Of a stretch of DNA of 64,000 nucleotides, positions 8,096 through 17,904 are shown one piece after another. Source of the DNA: Afipia sp. P52-10. GTDB taxonomy: Bacteria; Pseudomonadota; Alphaproteobacteria; Rhizobiales; Xanthobacteraceae. The position numbers were made by a program, and so were the translations under genes. Location of the stretch: the NCBI RefSeq assembly GCF_000516555.1, contig NZ_AZSJ01000007.1, positions 124,879 through 188,878 of the forward strand. Reading direction: 5' to 3'. The notes under the pieces are model-generated. The model was not told the origin of the DNA. It searched no databases and worked only from the letters and a program-made list of their open reading frames with translations. The stretch's first letter is position 1; the number at the start of each line of letters is the position of its first letter.

Positions 8096-10216
8096 GTGAG
8101 TGGACAGCTTGTACGATTTGAAGTCGAAGACGGCATCGGTGTGATCACGGTGGATAATCCGCCAGTGAATGCACTCAGCCCTGGCGTACCGGAAGGCATT
8201 CTCGAGTCCGTTGCCAAGGGCAACAAGGATCCGAACGTCAAGGCGATGGTGCTGATGGGCGCTGGCCGCAGCTTCATTGCGGGCGCCGATATTCGCCAGT
8301 TCGGCAAGGGTGCGAAGCGCCTCGGCCTCGGCGAGCGTCCAGTGGACGTTCTGGAGAAAAGCGAAAAGCCGATCGTCGCTGCGATCCATGGTTTTGCGCT
8401 CGGCGGCGGACTTGAGACTGCCATGGCCTGCAACTATCGCATCGCCAAAGTATCGACCAAGGTGGGACTGCCGGAGGTGCTGATCGGCCTATTGCCGGGT
8501 GGCGCCGGAACGCAGCGTCTGCCGCGCCTGGTCGGACCGAAGATCGCGCTGGAGATGATCACGTCCGGCCGCCACGTTCCCGCAGAGGAAGCGAAGGGGT
8601 ATGGCATCCTCGATGCGCTGATCGACGATAAGGCAGACTTGCGTGCGGAGGCGATCAAGTTCGCCAAGAGCATCGCCGACAAGCGGCCGATGCCGATCGT
8701 CAGCAAGATGACGACCAAGTTCGACGAGTACAAGAATGATCCGGGCATGTTCGACGCGATGCGCAAGAGCCTCGCCAAGAAGGCCAAGGGGCAGCCGGCC
8801 ATCGAAGCCAATATCTCTGCGGTGGAAGCGGCGGTCACGCTGCCCTACGAGCAGGGCATCGTGCGGGAGCGCGAGCTGTTCGCGCCGCTCGAAAACTCAG
8901 ACGCCTCGAAGGGCCTGCGCTATGCGTTCTTTGCCGAACGGCAGGCGGGCCGTCTGCCGAGCCTGCCGGCTGGCGCCAAGGCGAAGACCATCAAGACCGG
9001 TGCCGTGATCGGTGCCGGGACGATGGGTGGCGGCATCGCCATGAGCTTCGCTGACTTCGGCTATCCGGTGAAGATCCTGGATTCGACGCAGGAAGCGCTC
9101 GACCGCGGTATGAAGCGCGTTAAGGACAATTATGCGGTCGCCGTCAAGCGCGGCAGCATCACCCAGGCGCAGATGGACGAGCGGCTGAAGCTGATCGAGC
9201 CGGTATTGAGCTATGAAGCGATCGGACAGGCGGACGTCGTCATCGAGGCGGTGTTCGAAGAACTCAGTGTCAAGCAGGAAGTCTTCAAAAAGCTCGATGC
9301 GGTGATGAAGCCCGACGCGCTGATGCTCTCCAACACGTCGACCATCGATATCGATAAGATCGGCGAGGGAGTGAAGGAGCGTAAGGGTGATGTCGCCGGT
9401 GCGCACTTCTTCAGCCCAGCGAACGTGATGCGGCTGTTGGAGGTTGTCGAAGGCTCGAAGAGCTCGCCGGAGACGATCGCTGCCACCATGCAACTCGGCA
9501 AGCAGATCGGTAAGGTCAGCGCTTGGGCCGGCAACACCGATGGCTTCGTCGCCAACCGCAGCCGTGCGCCGTTCACGGCGGAGGCCAGCATCTTGCTCGA
9601 AGATGGCGCGCTGCCCGAGCAGGTGGACAAGGCGCTCGTCGACTTCGGCTATCCCATGGGGCCGTTCGCCGTGGGCGACCTTGCGGGTCTCGACATCGGC
9701 TGGGCGGTGCGCAAGCGCAAGGCAGCTGAGGATCCGAACTTTCGCAAGAATCCGATCGCCGACAAGCTCTGCGAGATGGGCCGCTTCGGCCAGAAGACTG
9801 GCGCCGGCTGGTATCGCTACGAGAAGGGCGATCGGACGCCGCATCCCGATCCGGTGGTCGCCCAGGTGATCAAAGAGGTCACCTCCAGCCTCGGCATCAA
9901 GCAGCGCAGCTTTACGGACGATGAAATCCTGCGCCGCCTGCTGTTCGCCTCGGTGAACGAGGCATGCAAGATCCTGGAAGAGAGAAAGGCCCGCCGCGCC
10001 AGCGACGTCGACATCATGTGGCTCTATGGCTTCGGCTTCCCGCGCTACCGCGGCGGGTTGATGTTCTGGGCCGACACCATCGGCTCGAAGGAAATCTACG
10101 AGCAGATCGTGCGTTGGCATAACGAACTCGGCGCGCGCTGGAAGCCTTCGGAATTGCTGAAGGCGACGGCGGCGAAGGGCGGCAAGCTCTCCGAGATCGT
10201 GATCATGGAAGCCTGA
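8096..10216 (+). CDS. Bifunctional enoyl-CoA hydratase / 3-hydroxyacyl-CoA dehydrogenase
   Basis: A 706-residue fused beta-oxidation enzyme. The N-terminal crotonase domain (about 1-190) carries the oxyanion-hole segments RSFIAGADIRQFG and HGFALGGGLETAMAC. An NAD-binding 3-hydroxyacyl-CoA dehydrogenase domain follows, with GAGTMGGGIAMSFADFGYPV near residue 303 and the catalytic His segment AGAHFFSPANVMRLLEVV near 440; two C-terminal dehydrogenase domains follow. It would hydrate 2-enoyl-CoA and oxidise the 3-hydroxyacyl-CoA. GTG 8096 is the start, with GAGGAAG at 8085-8091. Length and order match FadB/FadJ and PimF-type proteins. A bidirectional terminator follows at 10255. Confidence 0.93.
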   Translation: MSGQLVRFEVEDGIGVITVDNPPVNALSPGVPEGILESVAKGNKDPNVKAMVLMGAGRSFIAGADIRQFGKGAKRLGLGERPVDVLEKSEKPIVAAIHGFALGGGLETAMACNYRIAKVSTKVGLPEVLIGLLPGGAGTQRLPRLVGPKIALEMITSGRHVPAEEAKGYGILDALIDDKADLRAEAIKFAKSIADKRPMPIVSKMTTKFDEYKNDPGMFDAMRKSLAKKAKGQPAIEANISAVEAAVTLPYEQGIVRERELFAPLENSDASKGLRYAFFAERQAGRLPSLPAGAKAKTIKTGAVIGAGTMGGGIAMSFADFGYPVKILDSTQEALDRGMKRVKDNYAVAVKRGSITQAQMDERLKLIEPVLSYEAIGQADVVIEAVFEELSVKQEVFKKLDAVMKPDALMLSNTSTIDIDKIGEGVKERKGDVAGAHFFSPANVMRLLEVVEGSKSSPETIAATMQLGKQIGKVSAWAGNTDGFVANRSRAPFTAEASILLEDGALPEQVDKALVDFGYPMGPFAVGDLAGLDIGWAVRKRKAAEDPNFRKNPIADKLCEMGRFGQKTGAGWYRYEKGDRTPHPDPVVAQVIKEVTSSLGIKQRSFTDDEILRRLLFASVNEACKILEERKARRASDVDIMWLYGFGFPRYRGGLMFWADTIGSKEIYEQIVRWHNELGARWKPSELLKATAAKGGKLSEIVIMEA

Positions 10217-10254
10217 TCGGCGTGCTCGCTTGACGAGCCATGCGTTTCAAAGAG

Positions 10255-10285
10255 AAAGGCCGGGCAGCAGCCCGGCCTTTGCTTT
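10255..10285. terminator. Bidirectional Rho-independent terminator
   Basis: Perfect 10-bp stem 10255-10264 with 10271-10280 and a 6-base loop, followed by GCTTTTTGC on the plus strand and by CTCTTT on the minus strand. It sits between the convergent bifunctional beta-oxidation gene and the CoA-transferase gene ending at 10317. Confidence 0.85.
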
Positions 10286-10316
10286 TTGCTTCTGCCTTCG
10301 ATGGCGGCTGGCTGCG

Positions 10317-11513
10317 TCAGCCGATGATGCCTTCGCTGCGAAGCTTCTTCAGCTCGTCGGGGCTGAAGCCCGCCGCCGCCAGCACCTCGTCGCTGTGCTG
10401 GCCGATGGTTGGAGCACGCTTGGCCTTCTTCTTTTCCTCACCCTCGATCCAGAACGGGCTCGACACGGTCAGCATCGATCCGTCCTCGGTCGGCACCAGG
10501 GCGCCGGCGATCTTGGCCTGTTCGTCATGAGGCACGTCCGCGACCGGTGTCACAGCGCCGAACACGACGCCGTGCTTGTCGAGAATCTCGCTCCACTCCT
10601 CCAGGGTCTTGGTCGCGAAGATCTTGTCGAGGGTGGCGGTCACGGCAACCGCATGCTCCTTGCGCCCTGCAACCGATTGGAAGCGCGGATCGTCCATCAG
10701 CGGCGACTGCAGCGCGTTGCGGAAAACCTCCCAGCGCCCATCGTTATGAACGATCGAGAGCACCAGCCAGCGGCCGTCTTTGCACTGGTAGCTGTTTCGC
10801 CAGGGCATCGGGTGCTGGCTGCGCTCCGGCATGCGCTCCACTTCTTCGCCGACGATCGCGGTTTGCACCGAGCAGGCGTTGGCCCAGATGCCATTCATCA
10901 GCAGCGAGGAGCCGACGTGGCTGCCCTGGCCGGTGCGCTCGCGCTTATAGAGCGCAGTGATGATCGCCGAATAGAAGCCCATGGCGGAGGGGTGATCGCC
11001 CATGCCCGGCGGCGAACGGACCGGCGGTGCGTCGCCTGCGCGCACGAGGTCCATGATGCCGGCCCGTGCCCACCACACCGTCGCGTCGAAACCCGGCTTG
11101 TCGGCGTCCGGACCGGTTTCGCCGAAGCCGGTGAAGGAGGCATAGATCAGCCGCGGGTTGAGTGGTGCGATGTCGTTGTAGGTCAGGCGCAGCTTCTTGC
11201 GGACCTTCGGCGGAAAGTTCGTGATGAACACGTCCGCGCCGGCGGTGAGTTTATAGAGGATGTCGAGACCGGCCTTGGAAGCGAGATTGAGTGCGAGGCT
11301 CTTCTTGTTGCGCGAATCCACCAGCCAGTTCGGGTTCTCAGGCGAGAGCTGCACGCTCGGCGGCTGGCCCCGGTTACGGTAGGGGTCGCCGGTCAGCGGC
11401 TCGATCTTGATGACTTCTGCGCCGAAGTCGGACATCACCGTCGCGGCCGCCGGAGCGGCGATGTAGCTCGCGCAGTCGATGACCTTCAACCCTTCGAACA
11501 GTCCTTTGGACAC
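10317..11513 (-). CDS. Class III CoA-transferase (CaiB/BaiF), single domain
   Basis: A 398-residue CaiB/BaiF-family protein starting LFEGLKVIDCASYIAAPAAA with the typical DFGAEVIKIEPLTGDPYR, the nucleotide-side helix NKKSLALNLASKAGLD and the ADVFITNFPPKVRKKL segment. The family moves CoA between a donor thioester and a free acid, or racemises 2-methylacyl-CoA. The acyl-carrying Asp of classical members is not obvious in the segment around GQGSHVGSSLLMNG, so the chemistry is uncertain. It is last in a minus-strand run of one acyl-CoA dehydrogenase and two double-domain CoA-transferases and likely handles the same substrate family. Confidence 0.88.
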   Translation of the reverse strand: MSKGLFEGLKVIDCASYIAAPAAATVMSDFGAEVIKIEPLTGDPYRNRGQPPSVQLSPENPNWLVDSRNKKSLALNLASKAGLDILYKLTAGADVFITNFPPKVRKKLRLTYNDIAPLNPRLIYASFTGFGETGPDADKPGFDATVWWARAGIMDLVRAGDAPPVRSPPGMGDHPSAMGFYSAIITALYKRERTGQGSHVGSSLLMNGIWANACSVQTAIVGEEVERMPERSQHPMPWRNSYQCKDGRWLVLSIVHNDGRWEVFRNALQSPLMDDPRFQSVAGRKEHAVAVTATLDKIFATKTLEEWSEILDKHGVVFGAVTPVADVPHDEQAKIAGALVPTEDGSMLTVSSPFWIEGEEKKKAKRAPTIGQHSDEVLAAAGFSPDELKKLRSEGIIG

Positions 11514-11661
11514 ATTGGTCTCCTTCTTGCGGGACGATTGCGTGCCGCCCGTCTAGATCATGTCGACGGGTTCAGAAAGGGTTCTGGAGCATGGTCCAGA
11601 GCCGGAGGACTGCGTTAGCGCAATGCTGGTGCCGGTATTTGGGAACATTCTAGGGGTGGTG

Positions 11662-14121
11662 CTACTCAGCCGCGTCCTGTGCGGCCTTCTTGGCTGGCTT
11701 CGGTCGTGGCGGAAGCGCCAAGGTGCCGATCACGTCATTTTCTTCCAGAGCTGTGAGTTCCGCCTCCGTCAAGCCGAGGACCTCGCGTAACACCTCATGG
11801 TTGTCGCGTCCGAGGGTCGGAGCCAGGGAGCGCGCCAGCGGCGGCCTTTCCGCACTCTCCTCGCGGTAGGCGTTGAGCGGCAGCAGGTGCGGGCCGACAA
11901 AGGCTTTGTCCACCGGCTGCCAATGGCCGACGGCCCACAGGTGCGGATCAGCCGCCAGGTCCATCGGTAGCTTGGCGATGCCGGCGGGGACGCCCGCTGC
12001 CTGCAATTTCACCATCGCCGAATCCGGGCGGACGATGCTGGTCCATTTCTCGATTTCGGCTTCGATCATGTCCTCGTGCTGGCGACGGTCGTGTGCGGTC
12101 TTGAGCTGCGGATCGGCGGCGAGGTCGGGCCGGCGCATGGCGCGGCACAGTGCCTGCCAGTCCTCGTCGTCGCGGACCGAGATCGTGATCCACTGATCCT
12201 CGCCGAGGGCGCGGAAGCATCCCTGCGGGACATGGTGGGGGTGGCGATTGCCGAGCCGTGGACCGACAGTGCCACGCGCCGACTGCTCGATGATTGCCGG
12301 GGCGGCCATCGGCAGCATGCATTGCACCTGTGCCAGATCGATGTGCTGGCCTTCGCCGGTGTTACGCTGATGCATGAGGCCGAGCATCAGCGCGGTTGCG
12401 CCGTTCAGCCCGCCGATCGGGTCGCCGAAAGCGATATGGCTCATGGAGGGTGGATCGCCCTCGAAGCCCTGCACGGTCGGCAGGCCTGACGCCTGTTCGA
12501 GCGTGGAGCCATAGGCGCGGCCGTTGGTCCAAGCTCCCTTGGTGCCGAAAGCCGGCATGGTCACGACCACCAGCTTCGGATTGATTGCAAGCATTGCTTC
12601 CGCATCGAGGCCGAGTCGCGGCAGCACGTCGGCGGCATAATTGTCGATGACGGCGTTCGCCGTCTGCAGCAGGCGCTTCAGAAGCGTGCGACCTTCTTCC
12701 GAAGTCAGGTCCAGCGTGATGCCGCGCTTGTTGCGGTTCATCATCTGGATCCAGTACGTTTTCTCGTAGGTTTGTTCCTCGTGATAGGGCGGCCGCGTGT
12801 CGGTGCCTCGGAACCAGTCCGGATATTGGATCGACTCCACCTTGATGACGTCGGCGCCGAGATCGGCGAGCTGTCGCGTGGCCGACGGACCGGCCCAGCC
12901 CATGGTGAGATCGATGACCCGCACGCCCGTGAGCGGCAGGGCAGCATCTGGCGGAACGGCTCCTTTCGCGATGCGCGCGCGCGGCGGAACAGAGGAGAGA
13001 TCGTGCTGGCCGGCGAGCGGAGCGGGGCCGTTCGGCTTCGGTGGTGTCCTAAGCAGGGTCTGCGGAAGGACCGGACCTTCGAACGCAGCCGTGCCGATCG
13101 TCACGGTACCGAATGAACCGCGTTCGCGATGGAAGGGCTGTGCCAGCAACTCGCCCATGGTCGGGACGATGGCAAGCGGCACGCGGTATTCGATGCCGAG
13201 CTCGAACCATTCGACGGCCGTGCGGGTCAACAGGATCGGCGCAAAGATTTGCCGAAGCTCGGCGGCATGGACGAAACGGTCGATGCCTTTCGAGTACTTC
13301 ATGTCACGAGCCAGTTCAGGGCGGCCGATGATCTGGCACCAGCCCACCCATTGCGCCGGCGTCGCAACCGTGACGCCGAGAATGCCGTCCTTGGTCTCCC
13401 AGGTTCCGGATGGATAGCCACGGCCGAAAATGTTGATACCGGAGCGAAGCCGCGAGGAGCCGAGCTCGAGGGCAATGCCGGTATCGAATTCGGACACCTG
13501 CAGCAGCGCTTCGTAGATGTTGGTGCGGTAACGCCGCGCTCCGTTCTCGCGGTTGTAGAGCGCGGCAACGCTCGGGATGAACGCCGTCAGCCCGCCGAAC
13601 ACGGCGGCCTGTCCGTCGCGGCCGAGCATCGGCGGGCCTTCGACGGCGCCGATCAGCTTCACCATGCCAGCGAGGCTGCGGACGACGGCTTCGGTCGGCT
13701 GATATGCGCTGTAAGGCCCGGTGTCGGAAAACCAGGAGATCGCGGTGATGCCGAGCCCTGGATCGGACTTACGCAGATCGTCGTGGGTCAGCAGTGAAGC
13801 CTTCACCGCACCGGGGTGGCGTCCGTCGAGCAGCAGGTCGGCGGTCCGCAACAGCGCGCGGATCCGGACGACATCGTCCGTATTGGCAAGGTCGGCGATG
13901 ATGCTTTGCTTGTTGGTGTTCAGCCAGGCGAAGTGACCGTTCTCACGTCTGCCGTTGCCGATATCGACGAGCGGTTCATAGGCGCGGGCGGGATCGCCGC
14001 CCGGCGGTTCGATCTTGATGACCTCGGCGCCGAAATCGGCGAATTGTTTGCCGCAATAGGCGGCGGCTTCGTTGGTCCCGAGTTCTACGATTCGCAATCC
14101 GGTCAGGGGCAGTTTTGTCAT
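11662..14121 (-). CDS. Double-domain class III CoA-transferase (CaiB/BaiF-CaiB/BaiF), copy A
   Basis: An 819-residue protein made of two CaiB/BaiF units. The first (about 1-390) starts LPLTGLRIVELGTNEAAAYC with DFGAEVIKIEPPGGDPARAY; the second (about 405-780) starts LPLTGVRVIDLTMGWAGPSA with DLGADVIKVESIQYPDWFRG. A proline/lysine-rich tail closes it. Class III enzymes normally act as dimers of interlocked rings, so the fusion may give a pseudo-dimer with specialised halves. ATG 14121 is chosen because upstream in-frame sequence belongs to the neighbouring gene's antisense region and does not resemble the family. It lies 35 bp after its paralogue (14157-16613). Confidence 0.88.
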   Translation of the reverse strand: MTKLPLTGLRIVELGTNEAAAYCGKQFADFGAEVIKIEPPGGDPARAYEPLVDIGNGRRENGHFAWLNTNKQSIIADLANTDDVVRIRALLRTADLLLDGRHPGAVKASLLTHDDLRKSDPGLGITAISWFSDTGPYSAYQPTEAVVRSLAGMVKLIGAVEGPPMLGRDGQAAVFGGLTAFIPSVAALYNRENGARRYRTNIYEALLQVSEFDTGIALELGSSRLRSGINIFGRGYPSGTWETKDGILGVTVATPAQWVGWCQIIGRPELARDMKYSKGIDRFVHAAELRQIFAPILLTRTAVEWFELGIEYRVPLAIVPTMGELLAQPFHRERGSFGTVTIGTAAFEGPVLPQTLLRTPPKPNGPAPLAGQHDLSSVPPRARIAKGAVPPDAALPLTGVRVIDLTMGWAGPSATRQLADLGADVIKVESIQYPDWFRGTDTRPPYHEEQTYEKTYWIQMMNRNKRGITLDLTSEEGRTLLKRLLQTANAVIDNYAADVLPRLGLDAEAMLAINPKLVVVTMPAFGTKGAWTNGRAYGSTLEQASGLPTVQGFEGDPPSMSHIAFGDPIGGLNGATALMLGLMHQRNTGEGQHIDLAQVQCMLPMAAPAIIEQSARGTVGPRLGNRHPHHVPQGCFRALGEDQWITISVRDDEDWQALCRAMRRPDLAADPQLKTAHDRRQHEDMIEAEIEKWTSIVRPDSAMVKLQAAGVPAGIAKLPMDLAADPHLWAVGHWQPVDKAFVGPHLLPLNAYREESAERPPLARSLAPTLGRDNHEVLREVLGLTEAELTALEENDVIGTLALPPRPKPAKKAAQDAAE

Positions 14122-14156
14122 GAACGGGCCTCTTGGATCGCTGCGCGCATGGGTGG

Positions 14157-16613
14157 CTACTCGTTGACGGCCGCTTTGCGAGGCGCTTCCTTCGGTTTCG
14201 GCGGCGTGGCGACAGTGCCGATGATTCCTTCCTCGGCGAGGCTGGCGAGTTCGCGGTCGCTGAGGCCAAGGATTCCGCCAAGGATCTCCTTGTTGTGTTG
14301 ACCAAGCGTGGGCGCGGCCATCGTAATCCTGCGCGGCAGCACGGCACCATCCTCGCGGTAGGCGACGGTCGGCATCAAGTGCGGTCCGAGGAAGGCTCGC
14401 TCCATCGGTTGCCAGTGACCGATCGTCATCAATTGCGGGTCGGACAAGAGGTCCATCGGCACGCGTGCCACGGCTGCCGGCACGCCTTCGGCCTGCAGTG
14501 CCACCATTGCTGGATCGACCATCGTCATGCGCGACCATGCGTGGATCGCGCTCTCGATCATGTCCTCGTTCTTGCGGCGGCCCTCGGCGGTCGCAAGTGC
14601 CGGATCGGCGGCAAGATCCGGGCGGCGCATGACACGGCAAAGGCCTTGCCATTCCCTGTCGTTCCGGACAGCGATGGTGAGCCAGCGATCTTCGCCGACG
14701 CAGGGGAAGCAGCCATGCGGAACGTAGTCGTGGTGCCGGTTGCCGGGGCGGGACCGCAGCTTGCCGGTCGCCGATTGCTCGACCGCGTATTTCGCAGTCA
14801 GCGGCAGCAGCCCCTGCACCTGCGATAGATCGATGTGCTGGCCCTTGCCGGTCTTCTTCTGGTACATGAAGCCGAGGATCGCGGCCACCGCACCATTGAG
14901 ACCTCCAATTGGATCGCCGAACACGGCGTGGTTCATGGTCGGCGGGTCCTGTTCACGGCCGGTGACGGTCGGGATGCCCGCGCCATGCTCCAGGGTGGAG
15001 CCGTAGGCGCGGACGCTGCTCCAGGGGCCGCTCATGCCGAAAGCCGGCATCGTTACGACCAGCAGCTTCGGGTTGATCCTCAACAACGCCTCGGCGCCGA
15101 GCCCGAGACGCGGCATCACATCGGCGGAGTAGCTGTCGATGACTGCGTGCGCATCGGTAAGCAGGCGATGGAAGAGGGCGATGCCCTTGGGCGCGGTCAG
15201 ATCGAGCGTCACGCCGCGCTTGCCGCGGTTCATGATCGAGAATTTCGATTGCTTCTCGTAGGTCTGCTCTTCGTGGTAGGGCGGGCGCTGGTCGGTGCCA
15301 CGGAACCAATCGGCGTACTCGATCGATTCCACCTTGATGACGTCGGCGCCGAGATCCGCGAGCTGGCGCGTGCAGCTCGGGCCCGCCCAGCCCATCGTGC
15401 AATCGATAACCCGCAACCCTGCAAGCGGCAGTGGCCCGTCCGGATTCGCCGCGCCCGAGGCGACGCGCTTGCGCGGCGCGATGCTGATGGTGTTGTGTGC
15501 GCCCGCAAGCGGCGCGGTGCCGTTGCGCTTCGGCAGCGATGCCTTGAGGTGATGCGGAATCGCCGGCCCTTCGAATATTGCCGATCCGATGCGGACCTCC
15601 CCGAACGCGCCGCGCTCGCGCTGCACGGTCTGCTCGAACAGCTCTTTCATCGTCGGGATGACGACCACAGGCAGGCGCAACTTGATCGCGCGCTCGAACC
15701 ACTCGGCTGCCGTCTTCTGCATCAGGATCGGTTCGAAGATCGCGTTGAGAGCCGTCGTGTGCACGGCGCGCAAGGGGCCGGTTGCGTATTCCGGCTTTCC
15801 GCCCAGCTCGGGCCTGTCCATCATCACGCAGAAGGCGCGCCATTGCTGGATCGTGACCACGGTGACGCCGAGCCAGCCTTGCTTGGTGCGGTAGGCGCCG
15901 CCTGGAAAGTTGCGACCGAAGCTGTTTACGCCGCTGCGCAACCGCGTGAAGCCCGCATCGAGCGCGAGCGTGAGATCGTATTCGGAGATTTGCAGCAGCG
16001 CTTCATGGGCGTTGACCGCGTAACGTCGGGCACCGCGTTCGCGGCTGAGCAGTCCGGCGAGCGTCGGGATGAAGGCGGTGAGGCCGGTGATGACGGCGGT
16101 CTGGCCGTCGCGCGGCAGTGTCGGCGGGCCTTCGACCGGGCCGACCTGTTTGACGAGCCCGGCGAGGCTGCGGATCGTCGCCTCGGTGGCTTGATAATTG
16201 CGGTAGGGGCCGTGCTCGCTGAACCAGGCGATGGCGGTGATCGCCAGTGCGGGATCGGCCTTGCGCAAGGCTTCGTGCGAAAGCGCCGAGGCGTTGATCT
16301 CGTCGGCATGGCGGCTGTCGAGCAGGAGGTCGGCTGTGCCGAGCAGGGCGCGGACTCGCGCGACATCCTTCGCATCGGCCAGGTCGGCAGTGATGCTCTG
16401 CTTGTTGGTGTTACCCCAGGCGAAGTAGGCGCTCTCGCGTTTGCCGCCGCCGATATCGACGAGCGGTTCGCAAGACCGGTCCGGATCGCCGCCCGGCGGT
16501 TCGACTTTGATGACCTCCGCTCCGAAATCGGAGAACAGCTTGCCGCAGAAGCTCAGTGCGTCGCCGGTACCGATTTCGACAACCCGTAATCCATCGAGAG
16601 GAAGGTCAGACAT
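14157..16613 (-). CDS. Double-domain class III CoA-transferase (CaiB/BaiF-CaiB/BaiF), copy B
   Basis: An 818-residue paralogue of the next gene, alignable end to end: first unit LPLDGLRVVEIGTGDALSFC with DFGAEVIKVEPPGGDPDRSC, second unit LPLAGLRVIDCTMGWAGPSC with DLGADVIKVESIEYADWFRG. Both copies share the linker style and the C-terminal LAPTLGxxNxEiL motif. ATG 16613 (MSDLPLDG) is the natural start. Together the two genes look like a tandem duplication that has diverged, perhaps to form a heteromer or to serve two intermediates. The gene lies 97 bp after the acyl-CoA dehydrogenase gene, in the same operon. Confidence 0.88.
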   Translation of the reverse strand: MSDLPLDGLRVVEIGTGDALSFCGKLFSDFGAEVIKVEPPGGDPDRSCEPLVDIGGGKRESAYFAWGNTNKQSITADLADAKDVARVRALLGTADLLLDSRHADEINASALSHEALRKADPALAITAIAWFSEHGPYRNYQATEATIRSLAGLVKQVGPVEGPPTLPRDGQTAVITGLTAFIPTLAGLLSRERGARRYAVNAHEALLQISEYDLTLALDAGFTRLRSGVNSFGRNFPGGAYRTKQGWLGVTVVTIQQWRAFCVMMDRPELGGKPEYATGPLRAVHTTALNAIFEPILMQKTAAEWFERAIKLRLPVVVIPTMKELFEQTVQRERGAFGEVRIGSAIFEGPAIPHHLKASLPKRNGTAPLAGAHNTISIAPRKRVASGAANPDGPLPLAGLRVIDCTMGWAGPSCTRQLADLGADVIKVESIEYADWFRGTDQRPPYHEEQTYEKQSKFSIMNRGKRGVTLDLTAPKGIALFHRLLTDAHAVIDSYSADVMPRLGLGAEALLRINPKLLVVTMPAFGMSGPWSSVRAYGSTLEHGAGIPTVTGREQDPPTMNHAVFGDPIGGLNGAVAAILGFMYQKKTGKGQHIDLSQVQGLLPLTAKYAVEQSATGKLRSRPGNRHHDYVPHGCFPCVGEDRWLTIAVRNDREWQGLCRVMRRPDLAADPALATAEGRRKNEDMIESAIHAWSRMTMVDPAMVALQAEGVPAAVARVPMDLLSDPQLMTIGHWQPMERAFLGPHLMPTVAYREDGAVLPRRITMAAPTLGQHNKEILGGILGLSDRELASLAEEGIIGTVATPPKPKEAPRKAAVNE

Positions 16614-16675
16614 TCGCCAGCGTTCCCGCAATGCGCGGTGTTGTTCGCACCAGAAGCGCGTTGGTTGATAACGGC

Positions 16676-16701
16676 ACCGGCCCGCCGGATAGCGGGCCGG
16701 T
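16676..16701. other. Perfect hairpin between CoA-transferase and acyl-CoA dehydrogenase genes
   Basis: A 10-bp perfect stem (16676-16685 with 16692-16701) with a 6-base loop in the 97-bp gap. There is no T-run on either strand, so it is not a classical terminator; it may modulate transcript stability or attenuation. Confidence 0.5.
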
Positions 16702-16710
16702 CAAGTCTGG

Positions 16711-17904
16711 TCAAAGGCCGAGAACGGCCTTGGCGAGAATGTTGTGCTGCACCTCGCTGGTGCCGCCGTAGATCGTCACTTTGCGGTTGTTGAGGTAGAC
16801 GCCGGTGGCGACGCCGGCCCAATCGGGACCGATCGCATCGTCATCGCTCTCGGCCTCGAGTGCGAGGCGCTGGGCGAACGGGCCTGCCACCTCCATGTAG
16901 AGATGCGTCAGTTCCTGCCGCAGTTCACTGGACCGCAGTTTCAGCAAGGATGAGAGCGGGTTCGGCGCGTCGCCTGTCCGCTTCTGATCGGCGTCGAGCA
17001 CGCGCATGGTGGTGATCTCGTGCGCCTTGGCTTCGACCTCCAGCGCCAGCAGGCGGCTGCGGAACGCGGGGTCCTCGATGATCGGCTTGCCGTTCTTGGT
17101 TTCTTCCATGGCGAGCTTGCGCAGGTGACGCAGCCGTTCGCGCATCGCGCCGACGCGTGCGGCACCGGTGCGTTCGTTGCCGAGCAGGAATTTGGCGCAG
17201 TCCCAGCCCTTGTTCTCCTTGCCGACCAGGTTCTCGACAGGAACCTTGACGTCCTCGAAGAAGCATTGGTTGACCTCGGCACCGCCCTCCATGGTGTGGA
17301 CGGGACGGACGGATACGCCCGGGGTCCGCATGTCGATCAGCAGGAACGAGATGCCTTCCTGCTTTTTGGCCTTCGGATCGGTGCGGACGAGGCAGAACAT
17401 CCAGTCGGCATACTGCGCGTTGGTGGTCCACATCTTCGAGCCGTTGACGATGTAGTAATCGCCTTCGCGCCGGGCGCTGGTGCGCAGCGAGGCGAGGTCA
17501 GATCCCGAGCCGGGCTCCGAGAAACCCTGGCACCACCAATCATCCAGATTGGCCATCCGCGGCAGAAAGCGCTTCTTTTGCTCCTCCGTGCCGAAATGAG
17601 CGACGACCGGACCGCAAAGGTTGGTGTTCATGCCGTTCGGTAGCGGGGCAGGGGCGTTCTCAAGTTCCTCGCGCAGGATGAAGCGCTTGGTCACCGACCA
17701 ATTCTGACCGCCCCATTCCACTGGCCAGTGCGGCACGGCCCAGCCTTGCGCATTGAGCTTGCGGTGCCAGTTCACCGTGTCTTCCTTGTTCGGCACCACG
17801 CCATCGATCAGCTTTTGCTTCAGTTCGGCGGGGAGGTTCTGCTTGATCCAGGCGCGTACCTCGTCGCGAAACGCCAGCTCTTCGGCGGTGAAGCTCATAT
17901 CCAT
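16711..17904 (-). CDS. Acyl-CoA dehydrogenase (large-subunit type)
   Basis: A 397-residue flavoprotein with the acyl-CoA dehydrogenase order: N-terminal helices (FTAEELAFRDEVRAWIKQNLP), the FAD-binding strand QGFSEPGSGSDLASLRTSA, GSKMWTTNAQYADWMFCLVRT, and the C-terminal IYGGTSEVQHNILAKAVLGL. The usual YEGT catalytic Glu is Gly here (YGGT), as in dehydrogenases that use a Glu elsewhere or work as alpha2-beta2 complexes such as PimCD or the FadE28-FadE29 class. It introduces a 2,3-double bond into an acyl-CoA. GGGAGAG precedes ATG 17904. It heads the minus operon, divergent from the thiolase-like gene; its likely partner is the dehydrogenase at 20007. Confidence 0.9.
   Translation of the reverse strand: MDMSFTAEELAFRDEVRAWIKQNLPAELKQKLIDGVVPNKEDTVNWHRKLNAQGWAVPHWPVEWGGQNWSVTKRFILREELENAPAPLPNGMNTNLCGPVVAHFGTEEQKKRFLPRMANLDDWWCQGFSEPGSGSDLASLRTSARREGDYYIVNGSKMWTTNAQYADWMFCLVRTDPKAKKQEGISFLLIDMRTPGVSVRPVHTMEGGAEVNQCFFEDVKVPVENLVGKENKGWDCAKFLLGNERTGAARVGAMRERLRHLRKLAMEETKNGKPIIEDPAFRSRLLALEVEAKAHEITTMRVLDADQKRTGDAPNPLSSLLKLRSSELRQELTHLYMEVAGPFAQRLALEAESDDDAIGPDWAGVATGVYLNNRKVTIYGGTSEVQHNILAKAVLGL

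Noticed and set aside
10230-11618. Plus-strand open frame opposite the single-domain CoA-transferase
   Set aside because: Antisense shadow; it also starts inside a transcription terminator.
14835-16589. Long open frame on the plus strand opposite the double CoA-transferase
   Set aside because: It is a shadow of the GC-rich minus-strand gene; its translation is rich in Arg, Asp and Gln with no family pattern, while the minus strand has clear CaiB motifs.
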